DNA from: Neoarius graeffei
Taxonomy: Eukaryota; Chordata; Actinopteri; Siluriformes; Ariidae
Length of the DNA stretch: 64,000 nucleotides
Direction: 5' to 3'
NCBI RefSeq assembly: GCF_027579695.1
Contig: NC_083571.1
Span: 45,750,390-45,814,389, forward strand
Shown here: piece by piece, positions 54,687-64,000 of the stretch
Numbering within the stretch: the stretch's first letter is position 1
Layout of the letters: each line of letters begins with the position of its first letter
Position numbers and translations under genes: made by a program
The notes under the pieces: model-generated
What the model saw: only the letters and a program-made list of their open reading frames with translations
Databases searched by the model: none
What the model was told of the DNA's origin: nothing

Positions 54687-55448
54687 ACTGGCTTTCTTCT
54701 TGCAACCTTGCCATGCACACCATTGTTGTTCAGTGTTCTCCTGATGGTGGACTCATGAACATTAACATTAGCTAATGTGAGAGAGGCCTTCAGTTGCTTA
54801 GAAGTTACCCTGGGGTCCTTTATGACCTCGCCAATTATTACACGCCTTGCTCTTGGAGTGATCTTTGTTGGTCAACCACTCCTGGGGAGGGTAACAATGA
54901 TCTTGAATTTCCTCCATTTGTACACAATCTGTCTGACTGTGGATTGGTGGAGTCCAAACTCTTTAGAGATGGTTTTGTCACCTTTTCCAGCCTGATGAGC
55001 ATTAACAATGCTTTTTCTGAGGTCCTCAGAAATCTCCTTTGTTCACGCCATGATACACTTCCACAAACATAAGTTGTGAAGATCAGACTTTGATAGATCC
55101 CTGTTCTTTAAATAAAACAGGGTGCCCACTCACACCTGATTGTCATCCCATTGATTGAAAACACCTGACTCTAATTTCACCTTCAAATTAACTGCTAATC
55201 CTAGAGGTTCACATACTTTTGCCACTCACAGATATGTAATATTGGATCATTTTCCTCTATAAATTAATGACCAAGTATTTTTTTTTGTCTCATTTGTTTA
55301 ACTGGGTTCTCTTTATCTACTTTTAGGACTTGTGTGAAAATCTGATGATGTTTTCAGTCATATTTATGCAGACTTATAGAAAATTCTAAAGGGTTCACAA
55401 ACTTTCAAGCACCACTGTAGTTATCTACCATTATAAAGCAACACAAAC

Positions 55449-55659
55449 CTGTTTCATCACAAGGATAAGGTCCTTTCTGTTGGCATTCTTGTTTACAAGC
55501 TTCCACTGCTTCCTGAGAGACCTTTTTCAGGTGATCCTGTCTTCCAAATCGATGAGCAATGGTGTACATGAGAATTAGATGTCTGCTTGGAGCAACTGCA
55601 TTTCTGCTGTTGCAGATAATGTGGGTATTCCACAAATGTGCATTTTGCTGCATCTCCTC
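55449..55659 (-). pseudogene. Exon of an integrase-core (rve-type) gene
   Basis: After TTTTTTCTACAG the minus strand reads EEMQQNAHLWNTHIICNSRN, then VAPSRHLILMYTIAH, DHLKKVSQEAVEACKQEC and KGPYPCDET, ending at CAG-GTTTGT. This matches, from memory, the C-terminal region (WNxHxIRxSRNxxxPxGRPxxMY…VEACxxEC) of integrase-core proteins found in many copies in fish and other animals. The catalytic exon of the same kind of gene lies at 63.3-64 kb on the same strand; a Gmr1-like element lies between. Confidence 0.65.
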
Positions 55660-55699
55660 CTGTAGAAAAAAAACAGTAAGAACAAAAATTAACATAGTA

Positions 55700-56178
55700 C
55701 TTCAAATTTTGAGTCATTATGATTTGTAAAGGTATGCTCTCTTATGGACTAAGGGCCTGGAGAAGGGGTCTCTTTTTGTTTAAATCAGGAATAAAATTAT
55801 CTCTGCATCCAGCAATGTGCAACCAAAATATGAAGACACCAAGCCCTTAACAAAACTGTTTGCTTACAAGATTAATAATGATGTCTAGGATGACATTATG
55901 CCAACATTGTGTTGTGAAAAGTAAGCTACAGGACTGTTGCTTAGCCTTCATGATTAACAACAAAGAGTATCTTGTAGTATCCCTGAGGGATTATTTACTT
56001 TACCAGCATTTTATGGGATTGTTACTGTTAAGTGTGTTTTGGTTTATGTGAATTTATTTTATATGTGATTTATTTTAATGATAATTTACATTTTATTTCA
56101 TATAGTTTGGTTTGTTATTGTATTTAATAATTTCTGCTTTAGTTCCTGCCTTGCTTTTATTGTTTAAAGATACTGACT
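55700..56178. other. No gene recognised
   Basis: AT-rich, probably intron of the integrase-core gene. T-rich stretches at 56,050-56,110. Confidence 0.4.
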
Positions 56179-56190
56179 GCAAATTAATCT

Positions 56191-56539
56191 CATCATCTCT
56201 AGCCGCTTTATCCTTCTACAGGGTCGCAGGCAAGCTGGAGCCTATCCCAGCTGACTATGGGCGAAAGGCAGGGTACACCCTGGACAAGTCGCCAGGTCAT
56301 CACAGGGCTGACACATAGACACAGACAACCATTCACACTCACATTCACACCTACGGTCAATTTAGAGTCACCAGTTAACCTAACCTGCATGTCTTTGGGG
56401 GAAACCGGAGCACCCGGAGGAAACCCACGCGGACACAGGGAGAACATGCAAGCTCCGCACAGAAAGGCCCTCGCCGGCCATGGGGCTTGAACCCAGGACC
56501 TTCTTGCTGTGAGGCGACAGCACTAACCACTACACCACC
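56191..56539 (-). repeat. DANA/Mermaid-type SINE, head slightly truncated, 12-bp target duplication
   Basis: Flanked by GCAAATTAATCT (56179-56190, 56540-56551). The first 15 or so bases of the head are missing. Confidence 0.92.
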
Positions 56540-56651
56540 GCAAATTAATCTTAAATTTAAAAAAAAATCATTGTACATGGCATTTTCCTATGTCCTGTGA
56601 GAACAATATCATGTGGATGAGATGTGATCATTTTGATGTGCTGAGGGTTGC

Positions 56652-56983
56652 TGTGGCACCATGGGTGTAGTCAAGTGTTGGTTTGTGAATTGAGGGCAGG
56701 GCTAGGGAAGGCGAGTGGCAAAGTCATTACACCTGTTGTCAATTAATGTTGTGTGTGTGCGCGTGTGTGTGTCTGTTGCAGTGATGACGGACCACGGAAA
56801 AGGAGGGAGAGAGTGATGAGGCGAGGTACCTCCCGACCAGAGCACATTTGTGTGGGTGTATGAGCAAGCAAATGAGCTTAGTGAAGCTGAAAAGCAATTA
56901 AGTACGAAAAATAAAGTCTGTGTTGACATCATTTCCTGCATGTCCACAGTTCAGTATTCCACCCACATCAGGGACATACTACA
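56652..56983 (+). repeat. 5' LTR of the Gmr1-like element
   Basis: Matches 61,178-61,529. Contains AATAAAGTCTGTGTTGACAT and ends CATACTACA. The left border is uncertain by about 15 bp. Confidence 0.85.
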
Positions 56984-56984
56984 G

Positions 56985-56998
56985 TGGTGCCGAAACCC
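56985..56998 (+). other. Primer-binding site
   Basis: TGGTGCCGAAACCC directly after the 5' LTR, the place and form of a tRNA primer site. The tRNA was not assigned. Confidence 0.75.
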
Positions 56999-57015
56999 TT
57001 GATCCTGAATGACCC

Positions 57016-57700
57016 ATGGAGTCCTCCCTGCTCAAGGACCTCATCAATGCCCTCCCTGCTGCCCAACAGAGCTAGCACCAAGCACTGATTGCCCTCTGGA
57101 AGAAGCAAGAACAATGCTTCAAAGCCATGCTGCTGGTCCAACAGGAAGATTGCCAGGCATTCTGGCACCTGCTCATGTCAGCGGGGTCCTTGACCACCAC
57201 CGCTGTGGACCCACCGCATGTCATGCTCACGAAGATGGGGCCACATGATGACCTGGAAGCCTTCATTGCACTCTTCAAGCAAGCAGCCGAAGCATGGGGG
57301 TGGCCAGTCGAGCAACATGTGGCTCATCTACTACTGCTGCTATCCAGAGAGGCCCAGCTTGCAGCGCAACAGCTTCCCGCAGACAGTCAGCTCGATTACA
57401 CCGACTTGAAGTGAGCCATCCTGCAGCATGTTGGCTGCTCCCCAGAACAACACTGTCACCACTGCTGCACGCTGACATTGGAGGAAGTCGGCTGGCTGTT
57501 TGCTTTCAGCCAACAGCTCTGGGACACCTGCCAGTGGTGGCTGAGGGCAGAAGACCACGATACCAAAGGGATCATTGATGTGGCAGCACTGGAGCAGTCC
57601 ATCACATGGCTGCTGGAAGGGACAGTGGAGTGGGTCCAGTGCCACCACCTGGCGTTGCTGGATTGAGTGATTAAGTTGGTTGAGAACCATTTGGTGGCAG
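57016..57700 (+). mobile_element. Gmr1-like gag region with SCAN-related capsid (fossil)
   Basis: Blocks PHDDLEAFIALFKQAAEAWG and later LEQSITWLLEGTVEWVQCH match the capsid of Gmr1-like elements; the second corresponds to the part related to vertebrate SCAN domains. A pyrimidine-rich stretch follows (57,724-57,900). Inactive. Confidence 0.7.
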
Positions 57701-58039
57701 TTCCAGTGACGGGCTGATATCCTACCTCTTTTCTCTCTCTCTCTCTCCTTCTCCCCCTCTCACCTCGACCCATCCCCACCCTGTTCCTCCACCATGAAAA
57801 GGGGGACCAGCCCCCACCTCACAGCCAGCTCGCCACACCCGTGGTGTCCCCCTCTCTTCTTTCCCTTCTGTGCCTGTGTCTTCTCCCCCCCAGGTGAGTG
57901 ATCCCCAAATCACCGGTGCAAAGGTCAAGCCTGGGCTGGTATGCTAGTGCTGCAGGGAACAGCTTCAGTGCTTTGCGATGGAGGTGGGAGCTGTGGTCTG
58001 TGGTCTGGATCCCTGACAAGCCAGAGACCGCCCTCAATT

Positions 58040-58340
58040 GAGCTGGAGCATATTGCATACCAGTCAGTATTCGATTGCATACATACTGTATCATGTGTTG
58101 GTGGATTCCAGCTGTAATCAGATCTCAAACCACCAAAGTCTGGTTCAAAGTGAGGCAATGGGGAGAGCACAAGTGGTGAAAGTTTTGTGTGTACATGGGG
58201 ATGTTCACGAATATCCACTAGTGTTCATCTGCATTCTATTTTGGGGCAAAAAGCATAGTGTAGAGGCAGCAGTTAGCCTGTGCCTCACCCACCCACTAAT
58301 TCTAGGGACAGGCCTGGGTTGAAAGGTTTAATGGAGTGTG
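58040..58340 (+). mobile_element. Gmr1-like protease region (fossil)
   Basis: The end of a retroviral-type protease is suggested by HPLILGTGLG-type sequence, as in gypsy proteases. Weakly preserved. Confidence 0.45.
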
Positions 58341-58623
58341 GCGAAGTGGGCGGGTCCTGCAGCAACACGTTACAGGGGGATTCTGGTGTGGCACTGACTG
58401 GGAAAGCTATCTCAGAGCCATCCATCAGCACTGTTTCAGAGCGATACAAAGAGCAGGGGGTAGCCTGCCCCTCCTCTCTCTCTCTGGGATTCCCTCGAGG
58501 ATTTCCCATTAGAACAAATGTGAGATGAGACTCTGCATCATGCCTTTGACCAAGTGAGAGTAATCAATGGTCAAACTCTCCAGCCAAATGCAACACCCTC
58601 CTTCCCATACTTTATACTTGTAG

Positions 58624-59640
58624 GGAACTCATATTCCATGTGGCTCACTTTAATCCGATGGCTGGACACTTAGGTCAGGATAAGACACTAGTCCAAATAA
58701 TGGCCCGCTTCTATTGGCCAGGGATTTGCAGGGATGTCCATCGGTGGTGTGCAGCATGTCACGAATGCCAGCTGGTGAATCCAGCGGCCACTCCAAAAGC
58801 GCCTTTGTACCCTCTCCCTCTAATTGAGACCCCTTTTGAAAGAATTGGCATGGATCTCATCAGGCCATTAGATCAGTCGGCATGGGGATATCACTTTATT
58901 TTAGCCTTAGTGGACTATGCAACATGATATCTGAAAGCAGTCCTGCAGTATAACATTTCTGCATGCAATGTGGCAGAGGCACTATTTAAAATTATCTCAG
59001 GATTCCCAAAGAAATCCTGACTGACCAAGGCACTACATTTATGTCATGTACACTTCGCAAGCTTTATGAGATATTGGGGATTAAATCCATCTGCACCAGC
59101 ATATATCACCCACAAAAAGATGGCTTGGCAGAAAGATTTAACTAAGCACTTAAAAACTTAATTTGGAAGTTTGTAAGCAAGGATGCATGTAATTGGGATA
59201 AATGGCTCAAGCCCCTGTTATTCACAGTATGAGAGGTCCCGCAAGCCTCCATGGGATTCTCCCCATTTGAGTTATTGTATGGGCGTAAGTCTCGTGGCAT
59301 TTTGGATGTGCTGCAGGAAAATTGGGAGGAGGGACCTTCAAATAATAAAAACGAAATTCAGTACATTCTCAACCTGTGCGCAAAGCTCCACACACTCAAT
59401 CATTTAACCCAGGAGAATTTACAGCAGGCACAAGAATGTCAATCCCAACTGTACAACAGGAGTGTGCGCCTTAGAGAGTTCACACTGGGAGATAAAGTAC
59501 TTGTATTATTGCCCACTTCCAGCTCAAAATTGATAGCCAAGTAGCAAGGGCCCTTTGAGGTCACACAGCGAATTGGGGATGTCGACTATGAGGTTAGGCA
59601 AATTGATATGGGCAGGGTACTACAAATATACTATCTCAAC
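58624..59640 (+). mobile_element. Gmr1-like integrase region (fossil)
   Basis: An H2C2 zinc-binding block (HLGQDKT … CAACHECQ), the core start (ERIGMDLIRPL), GFSPFELLYGRK near the end of the core, and a C-terminal LGDKVLVLLPTSSSK block are visible. It precedes the RT, which is the diagnostic order. Confidence 0.85.
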
Positions 59641-59849
59641 CTGTTAAAACACTGGAATGAGGGGGTCCCTGTGGCACTGGTGTCAGTAGTTCCAGAGAGA
59701 GTGGAGCTGGGGCCGGAGGTAAAAATAGAAGTAACCACTCAAGCCATTCCGGTCCCCTGTGGAGACTACCTCTCGCTGGCCTAACTCATGGAAGTTGCCA
59801 GGTTGCAAGCGGAATTTTCTGACGTTATCACCCCTTCCTAGCCACACTC

Positions 59850-60620
59850 ACCTTGCAGAACATCACATTGAGACCCCAGGGGTGGTGGTGCGTAGCCACC
59901 CATATGGTTTGCCTGAACACAAAAAAACAGTTGTTTGGGATGAACTCAAGGCCATGCTCGAAATGGAAATAATTGAGGAGTCCCACAGTGACTGGAGCAG
60001 CCCGTTGGTCCTGGGCCCCAAGACTGACAAGTTGGTCCAGTTCTGTGTGGATTATAGAAAAGTCAATGTGGTGTCTAAATTTGATGCGTACCCAATGCCT
60101 CACATTGATGAGTTGCTTGATCGATTAAGCACTGCTTGCTTTTATTTGACACTGGATTTGACAAAGGAATATTGGCTGATCCTGTTCACTCCTCTATCCT
60201 GAGAGAAAACGGTCTTTTCCACAGTGTTTGGCTTAAACCAATTTGTCATGCTTCCTTTCAGGTTATTTGGGGCCCCCACTATGTTCCAGCGGCTCATGGA
60301 CAAAATCCTCCATCCCCATGCCACCTATGCCACAGCCTACTTAGACGATATCATTATATATAGCAATGATTGGCTGCAGCACCTAGAACACCTTCAGGCC
60401 ATCCTGGACTTTCTGACACATGCAGGCCTCATGGCTAACCTGAAAAAATATGCGATTGGGCAGGTGGAAGTACAGTATCTGTGTTTCGACTTAGATCATG
60501 GGGAGGTGCATCCCCAAATTGACAAGACTGCAGCAATTGCGGCCTGCTCAAGGCCCAAGACCAAAAAGGGGATGAGACAGTTCCTGGGGCTGGCTGGCTG
60601 GCAGGTTCATACCTAACTAT
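59850..60620 (+). mobile_element. Gmr1-like reverse transcriptase region (fossil)
   Basis: Motifs in order: SDWSSPLVLGPK, FCVDYRKVN, DAYPMPHIDELLDRL, YLTLDLTK and AYLDDIIIYS (YxDD active site). Confidence 0.9.
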
Positions 60621-60689
60621 TCGGATGTCACAAGCCCACTGACTGATCTCACTAAAAAGGGAGCACCAGATACAATCCAGAGAATGGAG

Positions 60690-61110
60690 CCATGCCAACA
60701 GGCCTTCATCAAGGTAAAAGCTACACTGTGTGGGGGGCCACTTTTACACTACCCTGACTTTTATCTCCCTTTTATTTTACAGACAAATGCATTGGACAGA
60801 GGACTAGGGGCCGTTCTGTCCCAGAAGGTGGAGGGGGAGGAACATCCAGTGCCTCAAGCTCTCAATGCGAGAAAGTAAGTACAGCACCATTGAGAAAGAG
60901 TGCCTGGCCATCAAGTGGGTGGTCCTCACCCCCTGGTACTACCTGCTGGGGCGCCCTTTCACCCGATATTCAGACCACACCCTGCTCCAGTGGCTCCACC
61001 ACATGAAAGATGCCAATGCACAGATCACCCATTAGTATCTAGCCCTCCAACCTTTCAAATTCAAGATGGTCCACAGGCTGGGGGCGCAGATGGTGGTGGC
61101 AGACTTTCTG
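60690..61110 (+). mobile_element. Gmr1-like RNase H region (fossil)
   Basis: CQQAFIKVKATLCGGPLL, LDRGLGAVLSQ and a later stretch matching ECLAIKW type sequence mark the RNase H domain. It is followed by a purine-rich stretch before the 3' LTR. Confidence 0.8.
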
Positions 61111-61177
61111 TCCCATCGGGGGGGGGAGTCCGCTGCAGGTCGGACAGCTCCCTGGCATGAGTCGGGCAGTAGGAGTA

Positions 61178-61359
61178 TATGGTAGTGGGGGCGTGCTCAA
61201 GCATTGGTTTGTGAATCAAGGGCAGGGCCAGGGAAGGTGAATGGTAAAGTCATTACACCTGTTGTCAATTAATGTTGTGTGTGTGTGCCTGTTGCAGTGA
61301 TGACAGAGCAGAGAAAAAGAGAGAGAGAGAGCAAAGAGGTGAGGTCTCTCCCAATCAGA

Positions 61360-61410
<51 letters not shown>

Positions 61411-61529
61411 CAAGTGAATGAGCTTAGTGAAGCTGAAAAGCAATGAAATACAAAAAATAAAGTCTGTGTTGACATAATTTCCTGCCTGTCCATGCTTCAG
61501 TATTCCACCTACCTCAGGGACATACTACA
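61178..61529 (+). repeat. 3' LTR of the Gmr1-like element
   Basis: Matches the 5' LTR but is longer because of a (GT)n tract at 61,361-61,406. Confidence 0.85.
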
Positions 61530-61858
61530 GTCACTTTCCTCTGTTTTGGGACCAAATATCCTACCTCTTGGAGCCAAACATTATGGCCCTACTGAAACAG
61601 CTGAACGTGGGGAACTTGAACTAATTAGCATAATTATGGAACTGGGTCACACCAAGATGGTGACATGTGGAAAACATCATGACTCTGCATCGACCTTGGA
61701 GAGTTTTGAGTTGCAGGTATGTAATTTGTGGTTGACATTCACGAATAGATCTGCGAAATTAAAGATAAATATATCTTTTCTCTGTTACTGCTTTTGTGTT
61801 ATAATTTCTTTCTCTGTAAGATCAAAACATTAGGTGTATAATTCCATACTCAGACTCA
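61530..61858. other. Exon-like plus-strand frame next to the LTR, not recognised
   Basis: An open frame (SVLGPNILPLGAKHYGPTET, continuing IIMELGHTKMVTCG) ends at CAG-GTATGT (61,716). It starts at the LTR border, so any 5' part would lie left of the LTR element. No homologue comes to mind. Confidence 0.25.
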
Positions 61859-62074
61859 CTAATCCAAGACAAGTGCTGCAAATTCTTTGTCAGATTTCAC
61901 ACCTGTTTCATCCTTCAGTCAGTTCCAGCAGTTGATCTGTCCCTTCACAAAAATTCTTGCAGACAACCTTTTGTTTTCCATCGCTTTTCTGGTGCACTTT
62001 CTAGCTGATTCTCTTTCATATTTTTCTTTTCTTTTCCACTGGCTTTTAGCTGGCAGGAGAGTGGAGTCTGCCAT
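61859..62074 (-). pseudogene. N-terminal module of an unnamed multi-copy fish gene
   Basis: The minus strand reads MADSTLLPAKSQWKRKEKYE, then KRLSARIFVKGQINCWN, a stop, LKDETGVKSDKEFAALVLD and a stop. Basic run followed by R-x-x-(I/V)-G-x-x-F-x-x-W-x-x-L-K-x-x-x-G-x-K-(S/T)-D-x-x-(F/L)-A-x-x-L-L-D is a module I recall from many fish transposon-related predictions. Function unknown. Confidence 0.35.
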
Positions 62075-62690
62075 CTTTGCCCATGCTGACTTGTTTTGGT
62101 TAAAAGTAGGTCAAAAGCCCCACAGTGGTCATGTGATATTGTTGCTCACTTGCTTCGGCAATCTTCGGAATTGTAAAATGTGGGATGCATTTTATCTTGG
62201 CAAAACATTTACACATAGGATATAGCACAGCTCCTCGATTTCAACTCAAATCAACTTCAAATCAATGCGAAACAGCTCAAAACTCCAACAGCAATAGAAA
62301 TAGAACATTTCTGCCTAGAATTCAACTTTGCGGTCAGAACATTTAACCTACTGCTGAGTTTTTAGATAGAACACCTCAATAAACTGGAGAATGAAAGTCA
62401 CTCATGGATCACAGTTAGCTATAGGTGCATTCCATTTGGACATCCCTGAGAAGTAGCAAGGGTGGAACAAACAATTTAAAAGGAATGTGGGCAGTAGCTG
62501 TATTAACTAATTAATTGTATTAATTGTCATAAGTACAGTAATTGTATAACTGCAGCTGTGACAACAATAAATCATCAAAGCCAAACTTCAAAATCGCTGT
62601 TACATTTGCAGCATTGTGATGGGGATTTAATGACAAGCTCATCAGGATCAGAATGATTTAGTTCAAATATGTAAGTCTATTAGCTACCAT
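62075..62690. other. No gene recognised
   Basis: AT-rich, low-copy looking. Near 62,509 ATTAATTGTATTAATTGT is a short tandem. Confidence 0.4.
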
Positions 62691-62692
62691 AC

Positions 62693-62980
62693 TGGCGAGT
62701 GGCCTAGTGGTTAGCGTGTCCGCCTCTCGATTGTGAGTTCTACTCAGAGTCGGATCATACCAAAGACCATCATAAAAATGGTGCCTAGTGCCATCTGGCA
62801 AGGCATGCTACAATACAGATGTGAGTGGGGAGTCAAACTATCAAGGTTACCAGAGGACTAGCCCCCCACTGTAACCCTAGTTATGTAATATAGGCAAGAG
62901 GCTGAGGGCTACGAAACAGAGATTGGCGCTGCCAAACGCACCATTGTATGGTGCTGGAAGGACTTTGACTTTGATTAGCT
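62693..62980 (+). repeat. tRNA-derived SINE of a second family
   Basis: Head GAGTGGCCTAGTGGTTAGCG (A box) is followed by a degenerate B box (GAGTCGGATCATACC) and a body with CTAGTGCCATCTGGCAAGGC, ending GGACTTTGACTTTGA. The TTTGAC-repeat tail and body differ fully from the DANA/Mermaid type copies. A short direct match TTAGCTACCAT flanks it (62,679, 62,976), the likely target duplication. Confidence 0.8.
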
Positions 62981-63066
62981 ACCATCAGATCAGGTCAACA
63001 ATAAAACCTCCATTTTCTTACAAAAATTGTGATAAAGAAAGTAGGGTGTGTTTCGTGAAGGTCTAG

Positions 63067-63100
<34 letters not shown>
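63067..63100. repeat. (TC)n(AC)n microsatellite
   Basis: TCTC units pass into ACAC units directly before an unrecognised 116-codon frame (63,108-63,458; MKARNIDELTYLDDVKTTEQ) on the plus strand, which overlaps the integrase region and is weakly supported. Confidence 0.8.
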
Positions 63101-63339
63101 GGTCTGAATGAAAGCTAGGAACATAGATGAGCTGACATACCTGGATGATGTTAAAACAACTGAACAGTACAAGCTGCTTATCCAAGAAGTCTCCAGAGAA
63201 ACAGTCACTGTCTTTCAGTTCATGGAGACGATATATCCAGTGTTAGGCATGATGCATTCTCAAAAAGGCCCACCAGCTTTTGATCCACTGATTGTGATTA
63301 CTGGACCCAGTAATGTAACTATTTCTGGAGTGGTCAGTA

Positions 63340-64000
63340 CTCCATCACAAGAATCTTTGCATATCTGCCATTGTGACATTTTCTGTTCCCAAGTCTGCGT
63401 GACCTGTGATAACCTGTTGACTTGGCCAGGGTGTACCCCTCCTCTCGCCCATAGTTAGCTGGTATAGGCTCCAGCTTGCCTGTGACCCTGTAGAACAGGA
63501 TAAGTGGCTACAGATAATGGATGGATGGAAATCTGCATGAATTCTGGCAGCTGTCCCCATCCTCTTCTGAACTTCTGCTAAGAAATAATCAGCAATGATC
63601 TTAGAATTGCTGTTCGTTGAAAAGGCATGAAGCCACACAAGAAGTCTTGAAAAGCCATCGATAGCTCCATTTATACATATACCAAATGGTTTTAGTTTGT
63701 TGTATGAGTCTACATGCCACATAAAATTAGGCCTGGGGTTAACGTATAGGCATCACAAATAGCCGTTTCTCCGTCTATGCTCCACACCATAGGGATCGAG
63801 GAACCTCAATAGATTCCTAACTGTACTTTGGGTTTCAACATATCTAACTTGGATGCAATTCAGATGGTGTAGCTTGTAACCATGGGGCCGTCCGTGCCCC
63901 TCCAGCTGATCAATGAGAAATGATGCTACCTCCAGTGGGTTGGATTCATTCTTCCGTCTGTACAGGCCCATGTATTTAAAAATCCTTCTATAGTGTGCAT
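63340..64000 (-). pseudogene. Integrase-core (rve-type) gene, main exon, running off the window
   Basis: The minus strand enters at 64,000 in frame (HYRRIFKYMGLYRRKNESNP), continues LEVASFLIDQLEGHG and FLDPYGVEHRRRNGYL, then MWHVDSYNKLKPFGICINGA with IDGFSRLLVWL, and RIHAD. After a SINE insertion it resumes DLGTENVTMADMQRFL. The WHxDxxxK and (T/A)DxGTEN blocks carry two acidic residues of a DDE integrase core. A frame change lies between GYL and MWHVD near 63,740. The family is the multi-copy fish integrase-core protein, possibly from an IS3EU- or Ginger-like DNA transposon; not a retroviral pol. Confidence 0.72.
63396..63530 (+). repeat. SINE 3' fragment inserted in the integrase-core exon
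   Basis: It runs from TGACCTGTGATAACCTG to AATGGATGGATGG (older subfamily). AAGTCTGCGTGA on the left and AAATCTGCATGA on the right look like a target duplication. Confidence 0.82.

Larger units (their letters stand above)
53611..55051 (-). pseudogene. Tc1 family A transposase, split and deleted
   Basis: It starts at 55051 with MA followed by a stop where copies 1 and 2 have Arg, continues through the DNA-binding region to ARRKP, is interrupted by the tRNA-SINE block, resumes LLSKKNIAACLQFAKDHVDK, and ends GGHTRY at 53611. A deletion near 53,962 removes GRLAIIDG and the following residues before NVRTSVHEL. Confidence 0.9.
53391..55417 (-). mobile_element. Tc1-like family A, copy 4, carrying the same tRNA-Leu plus SINE
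   Basis: TA duplication at 53389-53390 and 55418-55419, same ends as copies 1-3. The tRNA-SINE block (54,206-54,687) interrupts the transposase at the same place as in copy 3 with the same junction bases. It has a further loss of about 65 bp near 53,962. Confidence 0.95.
56652..61529 (+). mobile_element. Gmr1-like Ty3/gypsy LTR retrotransposon (fossil)
   Basis: About 4.9 kb with two LTRs, primer-binding site, gag, protease, integrase, reverse transcriptase and RNase H. The integrase lies before the reverse transcriptase, the domain order that defines Gmr1-like elements among Ty3/gypsy. It is broken, with roughly a dozen interruptions. By eye the two LTRs differ by about 10-15 per cent outside the GT tract, so it is old. 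The target duplication could not be read. Confidence 0.88.

Noticed and set aside
57722-57928. Gly/Arg-rich frame on the minus strand inside the Gmr1-like element
   Set aside because: Antisense of a pyrimidine-rich stretch; composition artefact.
61216-61493. HTHTHTHT frames near the 3' LTR
   Set aside because: Translation of the GT tract in the LTR.

Overview
The window is almost certainly nuclear DNA from a ray-finned (teleost) fish. It holds at least five families of Tc1-like transposons, more than twenty copies of one tRNA-derived SINE of the DANA/Mermaid kind, several hAT, Harbinger-like, Kolobok, piggyBac and CACTA-like elements, LINEs of two or three clades, and a Gmr1-like LTR element of a type first described from cod. 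There is no bacterial or phage content and no CRISPR array. The order of fish was not determined.

Almost nothing here is ordinary host coding sequence. The best host candidate is a short first coding exon on the minus strand (33,918-33,968, 17 codons, clean splice donor). The only uninterrupted transposase gene is in a Tc1-like copy at 28.6-30.2 kb. Everything else with coding similarity is broken, partial or a single exon.

Layout. 0-6 kb: Tc1 remnants, a MITE carrying a Myb/SANT-like exon, a THAP (Kolobok-type) gene remnant, and a hAT with a perfect 8-bp target duplication. 6-12 kb: two hAT elements, one holding a Tc1, the other holding a SINE that itself holds a Harbinger-like element. 12-20 kb: a second Tc1 family, SINEs, and an old minus-strand LINE (zinc-knuckle ORF1 and RNase H) split by two MITEs and SINEs. 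20-27 kb: a minus-strand L2/Rex-like LINE, then a plus-strand LINE split by a SINE (itself split by a MITE) and by a hAT. 27-31 kb: three Tc1 starts of one family, one of them intact, plus a fold-back element. 31-37 kb: LINE scraps, a tandem duplication, the host exon, and a CACTA-like element filled with SINEs and a Kolobok fold-back. 37-42 kb: an L2-like LINE split by a hAT, then a Tc1 carrying a tRNA-Leu gene plus SINE. 42-50 kb: a THAP remnant, a HECT-like gene remnant split by a solo LTR, and a palindromic piggyBac-like element. 50-56 kb: a Kolobok-like element with two inward-facing first exons, a MITE, the second tRNA-Leu-carrying Tc1, and an exon of an integrase-core gene. 56-64 kb: the Gmr1-like element, a second type of SINE, and the main exon of the integrase-core gene running off the right edge.

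The most unusual feature is the pair of Tc1 copies (39.7-41.8 kb and 53.4-55.4 kb) that share one insertion at the same transposase codon: an intron-containing tRNA-Leu(CAA) followed by a SINE. The insertion starts within two bases of the tRNA 5' end, so it looks like a retroposed Pol III read-through transcript that was then copied by cut-and-paste. All family names come from motifs, termini and target duplications read by eye; no database search was possible.
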